DNA of 64,000 bases from Auricularia sp. M13 (taxonomy: Eukaryota; Basidiomycota; Agaricomycetes; Auriculariales; Auriculariaceae). The notes beneath the pieces were generated by a model that saw nothing but the letters and a program-made list of their open reading frames with translations, searched no databases and was not told the DNA's origin. Both the position numbers and the translations under genes were made by a program. The stretch covers positions 3,782,001-3,846,000 of the forward strand of contig CM073193.1 in assembly GCA_037042915.1 (NCBI GenBank). Direction: 5' to 3'. This document shows positions 12,147 to 21,446 of this stretch, in pieces; positions within the stretch are counted from its first letter, which is position 1; each line of letters starts with the position of its first letter.

Positions 12147-12842
12147 ATGATTGAGTACATATTCCTGGTCTCACGACAAGGTCTGCTGGCAGAGTTCGGC
12201 TTGTGCGTCTACTGATTTACTGAGCCAGGGAAGCTGCGCTTAGTGAAATGGTTTATCACCGCAGACCTTAAAGTGCGTTCGACTGCGCGGCATCGCGTCC
12301 TCGTGGCTTCAGCTAATTGTGTAATGTGCTGAAAGTCGAAGGCGCGTGTCATTAAAGAGGTCACCCAGGTAGCTACTCGTCGCATGGAATGCGATGCTCT
12401 TTGTTGTTGACCCTGCGGCCCTAATTAGCTTGTTCTCGCGCGGAAACCGCGCACCTGCAACTTCCTCGAGCTGCGCGGTACGTTAACCTCGGTCATCAGC
12501 TCTTCCTCGGCCAATGCCATACGATATACAGACACAAAGATAGTTTACCGTCGTTACGCCTCGCTGTTCTTCGTGTGTGGCATTAGCCAAAGCGACAACG
12601 AACTCTGCACACTCGAGATCATCCATCGCTTTGTCGAGACGCTTGACCGCTATTTTGGCAACGTGACCGAATTGGACCTGATCTTCAACTTCCAGCAGGC
12701 CTATGCGGTCATGGACGAAGTGCTCGTCGCCGGCGAACTTGCGGACTCATCCAAGTCGAGCCCACTGAAGCAGGTCGCTGCAGGCGACGCGTTCGAGACG
12801 ATGGATGTACTCGAAGTCAACCTGAAGGACGCTGGGCTGTAG
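12147..12842 (+). CDS. AP-1 sigma adaptin-like protein (copy B)
   Basis: Exon 1 at 12147 encodes [11 protein letters not shown] and is spliced to [15 protein letters not shown], at exactly the same codon position as in the AP-1 sigma gene at 4391. It continues with [25 protein letters not shown] and then one long exon: [60 protein letters not shown] and [14 protein letters not shown]. The stop is at 12842. The protein is a complete sigma chain, closest in type to sigma-1 but with a different C-terminal tail ([15 protein letters not shown]). Unlike copy A, its second half has no introns. It may be a second AP-1 sigma isoform or a specialised paralogue. It converges on ceramide synthase A, with stops about 150 bp apart. 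Confidence 0.88.
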
Positions 12843-12990
12843 CTTACTGTATCTGCCACATTTAGTGTTGTGTTTTCTGAAATGTTTGACTAGATATCTA
12901 GCTATGGATGTAGCATGGCGAATTTTGATTAAATTGAACCATGTGGTGGGACCCGATAGAAACGACAAATCCTATAGAGCCAAAGCAAGC

Positions 12991-14841
12991 TCATTGGTCC
13001 TTTTTGTTCGTAGGCACGTCGTCATCTTCCTCGTCCTCTTCGTCGGAGCGTTCATCTTCCAGGTCCGATGAGCGGATGGCGCTGGAGCAATAAACACGAT
13101 GAGTGTCAATCGGATCCACCAGGTGCCTGGCTGCGATAAAGCGCACCGATAAACACCCGCCAGATGCGGAAGTACCAAAACAAGTTAACGATTTGCAGCA
13201 GCATCAGAGGTATCCAAATCTGGTACTTCATCCTGGAAAGCTACTTAGCAGCAGACACGGTGCAGCGGCGCGTGCATGGACATACCACGACGGCATCCAA
13301 ACTCCCTCCTTCGGCGACCAACGCTGCGCCGATTGGGGGATTTTGTCGAACTCATACCACACGGAGTGCAACATGTATAGGTTGAGGTAATGGCGACCAT
13401 AACTTGGACTCCGTTAGAAACGAAATAGGCGACAAGGGTATGCACATACGTCCATGCAAATAGGAAGACGATGAACACCACTTCGGACGCGCGCTTTTGC
13501 TGCATATAATTGCACATCTTGGCCGCCTGCGAGAAATTCAGTCAGAACATTGTCCCGCACCTGCTCACACGGGCCACACGCACCGCGAATATCACGTCAG
13601 ACCAATCCATAGTCATAAACACCAGGTTGCCAATCCATGTAAGGTTGACGAGATAGCTCCAACTGCAAGAAAGCCCAAGCATAAGCTGAATGCACCCTAT
13701 GCCGTCGAATGGAATGAACACACCCGACGAGCCATAGTGTGACGATATGGTGCACCACGAGCTCAGTGAAGTCGCGCCGGGGCTTCTCGAGCTTCAGAAC
13801 GAGGACGAAAAACTGCTGCAACCAGTATGCAAGGTGTAGGAGGTAGTACGTCTTCAGCGCGGGCGTCATCTTCCATTGCTGTGGGTATTCTGTGTGCGGA
13901 GAGATGTTCAGTGATTGCGTTCAACGTCTAGCCTGTGCCTCAGACTTACCAGTCCATTGTGGCGTGAGATTGTAGTACCAGGTCGGGAGCTGGGACATAA
14001 CATACTGGACAGTAGAATGAGTCATTGTAGCAAGGCAAGACGTCTAGGGGGATGGACATACGATGCCTAAAGAGCCCATGAAGGCAAAGTACACGACGGC
14101 GTAGCCCTGTTCGCCGTAGCGGATGACCTTGCCGCGTCGGATGCCGACATACCGCGCCATGGGATGAAAGACATACACAGTCCAGAACAGCCGGATGAAC
14201 GAGAAGCAGATCACCCAGTACGCGATGAACCACAAGTCCTGCCAATGCGCTGTCAGCCTCAGCTTCGACAAGCCAAGGAATCACGCACATTATAGTCTTT
14301 GGCGTAGAAGACAGAGCCGTCCTTGTTCTGCACGCGGTGCGACACGAAGAGCAGCCGCGAGAACGGGTTCGCGAACGGGAGCGCCACGAAGCGCGCTGCG
14401 AGCTCCCAGTTGGCCCACAGAATCACGGGCACCGAGAGCAGCTTGAGAGACGACTCTGAGTGACGCGCAGAATATGAGACGCCATGAGATCAGTCACGCT
14501 AGAAGGCTGCGCACCTGGTACGCGCATCCAGCGCATGGTGTACAGGTCCTTCCACAGGCCCAGCGAGCCAGAGTCGTAGGGCTTGGGTGCAGCGCGTCGA
14601 CGCGTCCTCGTTGCTGACCCATTATGAACACTGCGCCGGTATCATGATCAGCTCGCAGGCCGGGACAGACGAGAGTGTTTGAGCGACGCACGGCGCGGGC
14701 ACCGCGGTGTGCAAATGGCTATTATGAGTTGCTGCAGGGTCAGCGCCAGTACGGTCGGTCCTCCGCGCTGCGCACGCACTCTATGCCATCAATGGTCTTC
14801 TGCACGGACCCCGCGCGGGGACGTGTCGCGTTCTGAGCCAT
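12991..14841 (-). CDS. Ceramide synthase (Lag1/TLC domain), copy A
   Basis: ER membrane sphinganine N-acyltransferase of the LAG1/LAC1 type. From the ATG at 14841 it begins MAQNATRPRAGSVQKTIDG, nearly the same as the neighbouring copy. Then come LWKDLYTMRWMRVP, DLWFIAYWVICFSFIRLFWT, YVMSQLPTWYYN, ALKTYYLLHLAYWLQQF and the Lag1 motif ELVVHHIVTLWLVG with its paired catalytic histidines. MDWSDVIFA, the C-terminal helix FWYFRIWRV and an acidic tail (ERSDEEDEEDDDV) ending NKKDQ-stop at 12991 complete the protein. At least six introns sit at the same places as in copy B. The splicing of the second and third small exons near the N-terminus was not fully resolved: the acceptor before the RTRRRAAPKPYD segment does not keep frame by simple reading. 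The rest looks intact. Confidence 0.92.
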
Positions 14842-14888
14842 ACTGCGCTGGACGCCACTCAGGCTGCAAACGCGAATCCTTGCGGGTT

Positions 14889-14898
14889 ACTATATAAG
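14889..14898 (-). promoter_or_regulatory. TATA-like element upstream of ceramide synthase A
   Basis: The sequence actatataag (10 bases from 14889) lies about 50 bp upstream of the ATG at 14841, on the correct side for minus-strand transcription. Its short distance from the ATG implies a very short 5' leader if used. Confidence 0.3.
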
Positions 14899-15097
14899 AC
14901 TGAGCGCTGCGCACAGCTCCGAGATTCGGCGCAGCTATTATGTAATCCAGAGCAGAATCAACGAAAGCAACTCTTGTCCGGAAAGCAAAAGAGTGATGTC
15001 CCTATGTACAATGGGTGCAAGGCAAGAGAATCTGTGCTCGTCAAAGCGGTGTGGAGAATGTAAGCAATACATAACCATGGCTCGCGTCGTACTGTCA

Positions 15098-16943
15098 TCA
15101 CTCGTCTTTTTTAGTCGTCGCCGCATCGTCCTCCCCATCGTCTTCGTCGTCAGAGCGCTCGTCGGCCAGTTCGGAGGAAAACAAGGCGCTGCATGATCGT
15201 TGAGCAGATGCGTATAAACGCCGTTCATGGTACTCACCGAAGAAGAATCCGCCAGATGCGGAAGTACCAGAACAGGTTGACCATCTGCAGCAGGAAGATA
15301 GGTGTCCAAATCTGATATTTCATCCTGGGGAGGCAAGTTTGGTGACTGGCAGTTTGGTACGGAAGAGTGCCATTTGACGAACCACCAGGTCATCCAAACG
15401 CCATCCTGTGGCGACCAACGTTGCGCGAATTGGGGGATCTTGTCGAATTCGGTCCAGACGGAATAGAGCAGATAGAGGTTCAGGTAATGTCGGTATAACT
15501 ACGCGGATTCATTGGCAAACGCGAGAGTGATAGCGACGTTTATACGCACGACCAGACGAGGACGAAGAAACCGAACACGAATTCCGATGTGCGCTTCAGC
15601 GACATGTAGTTGCACATCTTGGCCAGCTGGAAGGGTGCGCCATCAGAGAAACATCATGCACTGGGAGGACAGTGCTCACTGCAAGGAAAACGTCGGACCA
15701 GTCCATGGTCATGTAGATCAGGTTTCCTATCCATGTCAGATTGACAAGATAGCTCCAGCTGCGAAAGCTCAGGATCCTGCAGGGATTTTATCAGATTGGA
15801 ATGGCGCACCCAATCAGCCACAGTGTGACGAAATGGTGGACGACAAGTTCCGAGTAATCGCGGCGAGGCTTCTCAAGTCGAAGAGCAAGGACAAGGAACT
15901 GCTGCAACCAGTACGCAGAGTGCAGGAGATAGTATGTCTTTAGCGCTGCCGTCATTTTCCATTGCGGATAGTCTGTGTGTTGTAAAATATTTGTCGACAC
16001 GGTGTTTGGACGCGCGATGCTTGCATGCGCTTACCTGTCCATTGCGGTGTGCAATTGAAGTACCATGTCGGGAGCTGCGACATAACATACTGCAATGACA
16101 GGGTTCGAGTGAGCAAGCTGACCCTTGCAGTGGTGCAGGCTGTGACGCACGAGGCCGTAGGAACCCATGACGGAGAAGTATGCCACAGCATACCCTTGTT
16201 CGCCGTAGCGGATGATCTTGCCTTGGTTCCGGATGCCCAAGGAGCGTGCGAGTGGGTGGAATACGTAGACGGTCCAGAATAGGCGAATGAAGGAGAAGCA
16301 GATAACCCAGTAGGCGAGGAACCACAAGTCCTATTTGTTGGCAATCGTCAACGCGAGACAAGATGTAAGAGCGAGACGGACGGGGACGCACATTGTAGCC
16401 CTTCACGTATGAGGTTGTCCCGTCTTTGTTGTGCAGCGGATGGGAGATGAAGATGAGACGCGAGAATGGGTTGGCGAACGGCATCTGCACGAAGCGTGAT
16501 GCGACCTCCCAGTTTGCCCAGAGCAGAATGGGCACGGAAAGCATTTTCAACGACGATTCTGGTGGGTCATGGGTACACTTCGAGAGCATGAAGGACGAGG
16601 AGACGTACCGGGGACGCGCATCCAGCGCATAGTGTACAGGTCCTTCCACAGACCGAGCGAACCCGAGTCGTACGGCTTCAACGCAGCGCGTCGACGCGTC
16701 TTCGAGGACGGCTTAGCTGCGCCGTTCGCATGCTTGCCGTTCGGCTGCAGTCTAGCCTGCACATGAGCCCCGCGGAGGCGGCAACGAGAGATAATTCGCT
16801 CACGGCGCGGGCACCGCAGTGTGCAGATGGCTGGGGCGTCCGATGAATGGGGGCAGCGTTGGATGAGCAGCGAACACGCACTCTATGCCATCTATGGTCT
16901 TTTGTATCGACCCTGCGCGCTGCCGCGTCCCGTTCTGAGCCAT
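15098..16943 (-). CDS. Ceramide synthase (Lag1/TLC domain), copy B
   Basis: Tandem paralogue of the gene at 12991-14841, same strand, with stop and start about 260 bp apart. It starts MAQNGTRQRAGSIQKTIDG at 16943. A 27-nt exon (16804-16830) and a third exon (ARLQPNGKHANGAAK, RRRAALKPYDSGS) follow in frame. The TLC domain has RLFWTVYVFHPLARSLG, YVMSQLPTWYFNCTPQW, ALKTYYLLHSAYWLQQF, ELVVHHFVTLWLIG and MDWSDVFLA. The acidic tail ERSDDEDDGEDD ends TTKKDE-stop at 15098. The paired histidines needed for acyl transfer are present. It is predicted to act in the ER membrane, making ceramide from a sphingoid base and acyl-CoA. Basidiomycetes often have more than one such enzyme with different acyl-chain preferences; the preference cannot be read from this sequence. 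Confidence 0.94.
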
Positions 16944-17022
16944 TTGAAAAAGCACGAGCTCGAGTACAAGCGCGAAAGTCGTGCGGCCAAATCCGGATCG
17001 CTCGCGACTGTTAATTTGCAGC

Positions 17023-17434
17023 ATGAGTGGCAATCCCAGTCCGTTCTCGACTCCCCTGCGCGCTGGCAGCGACATCGATAGTGGGTCCATTGGTGTGCAC
17101 GCTGTCTCCCATTACTGACGCGAGGACAGGCTGGAGGGACGGCAGCACTGGCCCGCTCAACAGCGTCTTTCGCCCTCGTCATGTGCGTTGGTCGGGCGGT
17201 CTTGCAGAGCTTATTCGACTCATATCATGGCAGAGGGACGCGTCGCCGGCGTCGACGATGAGCGCGACATCGACCAACGCGCGTCTGGCGGAGCCCGCGA
17301 CGCGCAACAGCATGTCGCCAACGGTGGCAAGCAGCGTGCCACGCAGGACGGTGCTCCGCGGCGACCCCACGCTGCACACCTGCTTCTCGCCCGCAGACAA
17401 GGAGCTCTATGACCTCTGGGCGCCGCCGCAGTAG
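17023..17434 (+). CDS. Small protein of unknown function
   Basis: A probable short gene divergent from ceramide synthase B, with the two ATGs only 79 bp apart. The ATG at 17023 gives MSGNPSPFSTPLRAGSDIDS, followed by a GT donor at about 17095. The last exon ends with RRTVLRGDPTLHTCFSPADK then ELYDLWAPPQ-stop at 17434, which looks like a conserved C-terminal block. The middle splicing is uncertain: one frame around 17140-17200 reads GGTAALARSTASFALVM, a possible membrane segment. I do not recognise the family. Confidence rests on the clean N- and C-terminal segments and the position between two genes. Confidence 0.5.
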
Positions 17435-17544
17435 GTCTTGTAATAGCATTGTAGTATCATATCGTGCGCAACGGGCGTAGCAACTCCGACAACCTCCTAC
17501 TCTTAGACGCTCGTTTCGTATCACGGTGTGCATATAGAAGCACG

Positions 17545-19012
17545 ATGAGGCTCGCCTGCCTCGCATTCGCTCTGGTGTGCTGTCTGGCCGCCGTATTTGC
17601 GTATGTGCCAGCGTGCATGGACCGGACGGACGCGTGTGCTGACTTTGCCCGGTGGACAGTTGGGACAAGGTCTGACTTGGTTCTCACGGTGTTCTACGTA
17701 AAATATACTCAACGGTTCTCTGGCGTCCTACAGGAAGACTACGAGATATTTGACCTGCAATCTGCCCTAGAAAAAGACGTTGGTCCGTCGCCCGCGCTCT
17801 CGGACGGCGGCCACGACGGCTCACACCAAGTTGCAGGCAAAGACGTAACATGGTACTCATTGCTCGACGTATCGCCGTCAGCGTCGTCCCAGGAGATAGC
17901 CAAGGCTTACCGCAAGAAGTCCCTGGAGTTGCAGTGCGTGGCGCTCGCTGAGTGGGCTGGTTGCCGGATAGCTCACGCCGCTACTGCCGCAGCCCGGACA
18001 AAAACCCTGGTGTCAAGGGCGCTTCAGACCGCTACGCCAGGACTGGGCGTGATCCAAAAGATTCTTAGAAGCGAGGACCGCCAGCGCTATGACTTCTTCC
18101 TCAAGAACGGATTGTATGGGAATATCTGCTCTGCGCACCGCACCGCTCGCTCACGCCGGGCCGTCGTGCCCCTGCAGCCCTCGCTGGCGCGGAACGGGAT
18201 ACTATTATGCGCGCTTTCGTCCAGGGCTCGGCGTACGTGCCCCCGCAGTGTGATCGTCGAATGCGACCGTTTCCGCTTACGACATGGATTGGAATTGCAG
18301 ACGGTGCTGGTGTTCCTCTCGATCATAACGGCCGGGATGCAGCATCTCGTACACCGCATGAACTACAGGCGCGACGTCCAGCGCATTGAGCGCATCATCG
18401 AAGCCGCCCGGCGAGCCGCGTGGGGTCCGAAGATGAACAGGGTGGAGACCAAGCGCAAGGTGCGTGTGCAGCATATGGGCCAGGCCCAGATTCGTGTGAA
18501 ATCGGGAGGGGCTAAACGTATGATACAGGTCAAGGTCAATATCGGCGGGAAGGAGGTGCACTATGACGAAGATGGCAACGAGTACGGCGGCGGGCGATTC
18601 CTCGACATGGTCGTGGAAGGCGACAATGTGTTCATTGTGAGTGGACAGACGCGGGGCTGCCGTAAGCACGCGTGGCGCAGCAAAGCAGGCTAAGATTCTC
18701 CGTGTGCTCGCATGCGCATTAGCTCGAGGCCGACGGCGAGCTCATCCCGCTTGACAAGAGCACCGCGACGTACCCGGCCTGGACCCGGACGTGGCCGGTC
18801 GCACTTGCGCAGTCACTGATCTCTCGCTTCACGAAACGGCGCAGCGATGCATCGGAGGATAACTTGGCGAGTGGGACTGACGTCGAGGTTGAGGGCGAGA
18901 CGGAGAGCGAGGCGCCCGCGAGCGGCACGACGACGCCCAGCACTGGCGGCGGCCGCTGCCAGCGAGCAAGGCGGGTGGTGCTCGGCGACGGAAGGCAGCG
19001 GGCAAGAAATAA
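17545..19012 (+). CDS. ER-type J-domain (DnaJ) membrane protein
   Basis: The protein begins with a clear signal peptide (MRLACLAFALVCCLAAVFA) at 17545. Then come an acidic linker (EDYEIFDLQSALEKDVG) and a J domain: VTWYSLLDVSPSASSQEIAK, AYRKKSLEL, the HPD tripeptide, and LGVIQKILRSEDRQRYDFF. After it lie PRWRGTGYYYARFRPGLG, a hydrophobic helix TVLVFLSIITAGMQHLV, and a basic cytosolic-type region (RRDVQRIERIIEAARRAAWG). The codon for His of HPD is split by an intron (17940-17998). A single extra base at about 18041 breaks the frame between the HPD part and LGVIQ, two parts that are contiguous in relatives. The C-terminus is ambiguous: a one-base change of frame would give ARRRKAAGKK-stop at 19012, otherwise the frame runs to about 19166. 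Likely an Hsp70 (BiP) co-chaperone in the ER membrane. Confidence 0.82.
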
Positions 19013-19160
19013 TGCCAGGCACGCGGCCGGCGGTGGCGGACCGGACACAGTAGCAGCAGCGGTGCAGCTCGGCCGAGGGCAGAGAGTGCGGGGGAGGGAA
19101 CAGGCGTGGGAGGGCTCTTATCGGCCAATAGGGGAGATTGTTTGTCGGCTCCGTCCTCGG

Positions 19161-19167
19161 ATATAAA
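19161..19167 (+). promoter_or_regulatory. TATA box of glutamine synthetase gene
   Basis: The sequence atataaa at 19161 lies 76 bp upstream of the ATG and is followed by a pyrimidine-rich tract (19171-19200). This is typical of strongly expressed fungal promoters. Confidence 0.55.
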
Positions 19168-19236
19168 CCGCGCTTTCCTCCCTTTTGCTCTTGTTTTCTC
19201 AGCCCACGCCCAGTCTCAGCCAGCCCCCGAGCCGCG

Positions 19237-20596
19237 ATGACCTACAACTACCGTCCCGACCTCCTCGAGCAGTTCCTCAAGCTCGACCAGGGCCAGAAGA
19301 TCCAGGCAGAGTGTATGCACTCACATGCTGCCCCGATAAGATTTCACCCGCTGAGCGTCCGACAGACGTCTGGATCGATGGCGACGGCGGTCTGCGCTCC
19401 AAGACGACGGTCAGTGTGGATCAACTCCGATCTAAGACACCGCTCATGGCGCCCTGCAGACTGTGGCCAAGGCGGTCGATTCCATCGACAAGCTCCGTGT
19501 CTGGGACTTTGACGGGTCCTCCACCAACCAGGCCCCGGGCAACGACTCGGACGTCTACCTGCGCCCGGCCGCCATGTGCGTTGTCCAGCCCGTCCTGCGC
19601 GTTCTTTGCGCGCCCGCGCTGACGACGACGCCCCTATTTTTCCAGCTTCAAGGACCCCTTCCGCGGCGGCGCCAACATTCTCGTCCTCGCCGAGACCTAC
19701 AACAGCGACGGTGCGCTGAAACTCAACTTTCTGAACGCAGCTCGTGTCTCAGACGATGCGCAGGCACGCCCAACAAGACCAACCACCGTCACCATGCAAA
19801 GAAGGTCATGGACCTGGCCAAAGACGCCAAGCCCTGGTTCGGCCTCGAGCAGGAGTACACTCTGTTCGGCATGGACGACAGGCCTCTCGCCTGGCCCGTC
19901 GGCGGCTTCCCCGCGCCCCAGGGCCCGTACTACTGCGGTGTCGGTATGCTGTTTTCATATTCACATGCTGTGTATGCACTGTCTCACGCCACATTGATCA
20001 ACAATCCAGGCGCTGGCAAGGTCGTGGCCCGTGACCTCATCGAGGCCCATTACCGTGCTTGCCTCTACGCTGGCGTCAACATCAGCGGTATCAACGCTGA
20101 GGTCATGCCGTCCCAGTGGGAGTTCCAGGTCGGACCCTGCGAGGGCATCGAGATGGGCGACCATCTCTGGATGGCCCGTTTCCTGCTCGTCCGCATCGCC
20201 GAGATGTGGAGTGTCAAGGTCTCCTTCCACCCGAAGCCGCTTCAGGGCGACTGGAACGGCGCGGGCTGCCACTCCAACTACTCGACGCTCGCCATGCGCG
20301 AACCCGGCGGCATGAAGCACATCGAGGAGGCCATCAAGAAGCTCTCGCTGCGTCACCAGGAGCACATTGCCGTCTACGGCGAGGACAACGAGCTGCGTCT
20401 GACCGGCAGGCACGAGACGGCCAGCATCACCGCCTTCTCGTCCGGCGTCGCCCACCGTGGCGCCTCGGTCCGCATTCCTCGTCATGTCGCCGCCCAGGGC
20501 TTTGGCTACTTGGAGGACCGCCGCCCGGCCTCCAATGTGGACCCGTACCGCGTCACCGCCGCCATCGTCGAGACGACCGTGCTCAACGTCAAGTAG
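19237..20596 (+). CDS. GLN1: Glutamine synthetase
   Basis: Cytosolic eukaryotic (type II) glutamine synthetase, which makes glutamine from glutamate, ammonia and ATP. Exon 1 at 19237 gives [20 protein letters not shown]. Spliced exons give [17 protein letters not shown], the [20 protein letters not shown] motif, [20 protein letters not shown], then TPNKTNHR. The catalytic core follows: [40 protein letters not shown], the ATP-binding [11 protein letters not shown], then [16 protein letters not shown] and [17 protein letters not shown]. The stop is at 20596. About 355 residues, the normal fungal length, with intact frame and splice sites. The first half is cut by five introns and the second half is a single exon. 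Central enzyme of nitrogen assimilation. Confidence 0.98.
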
Positions 20597-21446
20597 ATGC
20601 GCGCTTTCTTTTCTGCCCCTCCAGTTTGTTGGCTTAGAGCTTTTCGTCTCGCTGGTGTGGTCGGTGTAATGTTGTGTGCGTGTGGCTCCTGCGTTGCTTA
20701 ATGAATAAACTCGGACTGTGATTCATCCCAAAATGCTGAGCGAGATAGTGCAACGGACTGATAGCATTGTTTGGGCTCTTGCACTTGCATGCGCGATTGA
20801 AATGTTATCTTGGGAAAGTGCCCTGTGGCGATAGTGCAGTGTAGGAATTGTGTGCGCAGACGCTTCTGTTCGCGCGTGGGTCGGTGGTAGAGCGCCTTCT
20901 CGAACGATTGAGCCATATAACGCCCTCCAACATCAGCACAAGGACCTGTGCGAAGTGATGTCTGCGAGGTCTTGGTACGGCCGAGGAACAGCCCCGACCC
21001 GCTATAGAAAAAGCTTAGAACATCGAAAGCAAGCTGCGGTTGTTGTCGGGTGCATCTCGGACAAGCTCGGATCAGTCGCCGCGGACACCACCGTATCGCC
21101 AAATGAAACAGATAAACCGACACGAACCCTCACTCAGGCACCAAGACTGGGGTGGGTAAATGGAGCAATGCTCCTGGTCGTTCCATCGATACATGCGGAT
21201 GTTCTGTACATGATGGATGGTGGGCGCTGCGCGCCGCGGCGTGAACTTGAACAAAAGCCGCTGCAACACGGCAAAGCAGGTGAGGGGAGGAGGGGTGTGG
21301 GGTAAATGGGTGTGGTGCGCTGCTGGCAAAGGCAGCGCGAGCATCGTGGTTAAGCGAGCGAGGTATCACAGTCCATGATGGGGAAAACAAAAATGGATAA
21401 CAAAATGGTAACATCCCAGCGACTCGCCTCCAAGCAGCGAGCCTAC
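20597..21446. other. 3' intergenic region between convergent genes
   Basis: About 850 bp separating the stops of glutamine synthetase and fungalysin. Only short unsupported open frames are present. A purine-rich G/A tract lies around 21278-21312. No gene, repeat or element recognised. Confidence 0.6.

Noticed and set aside
19961-20485. Long minus-strand open frame inside glutamine synthetase
   Set aside because: Antisense shadow of a GC-rich conserved exon; no family features.
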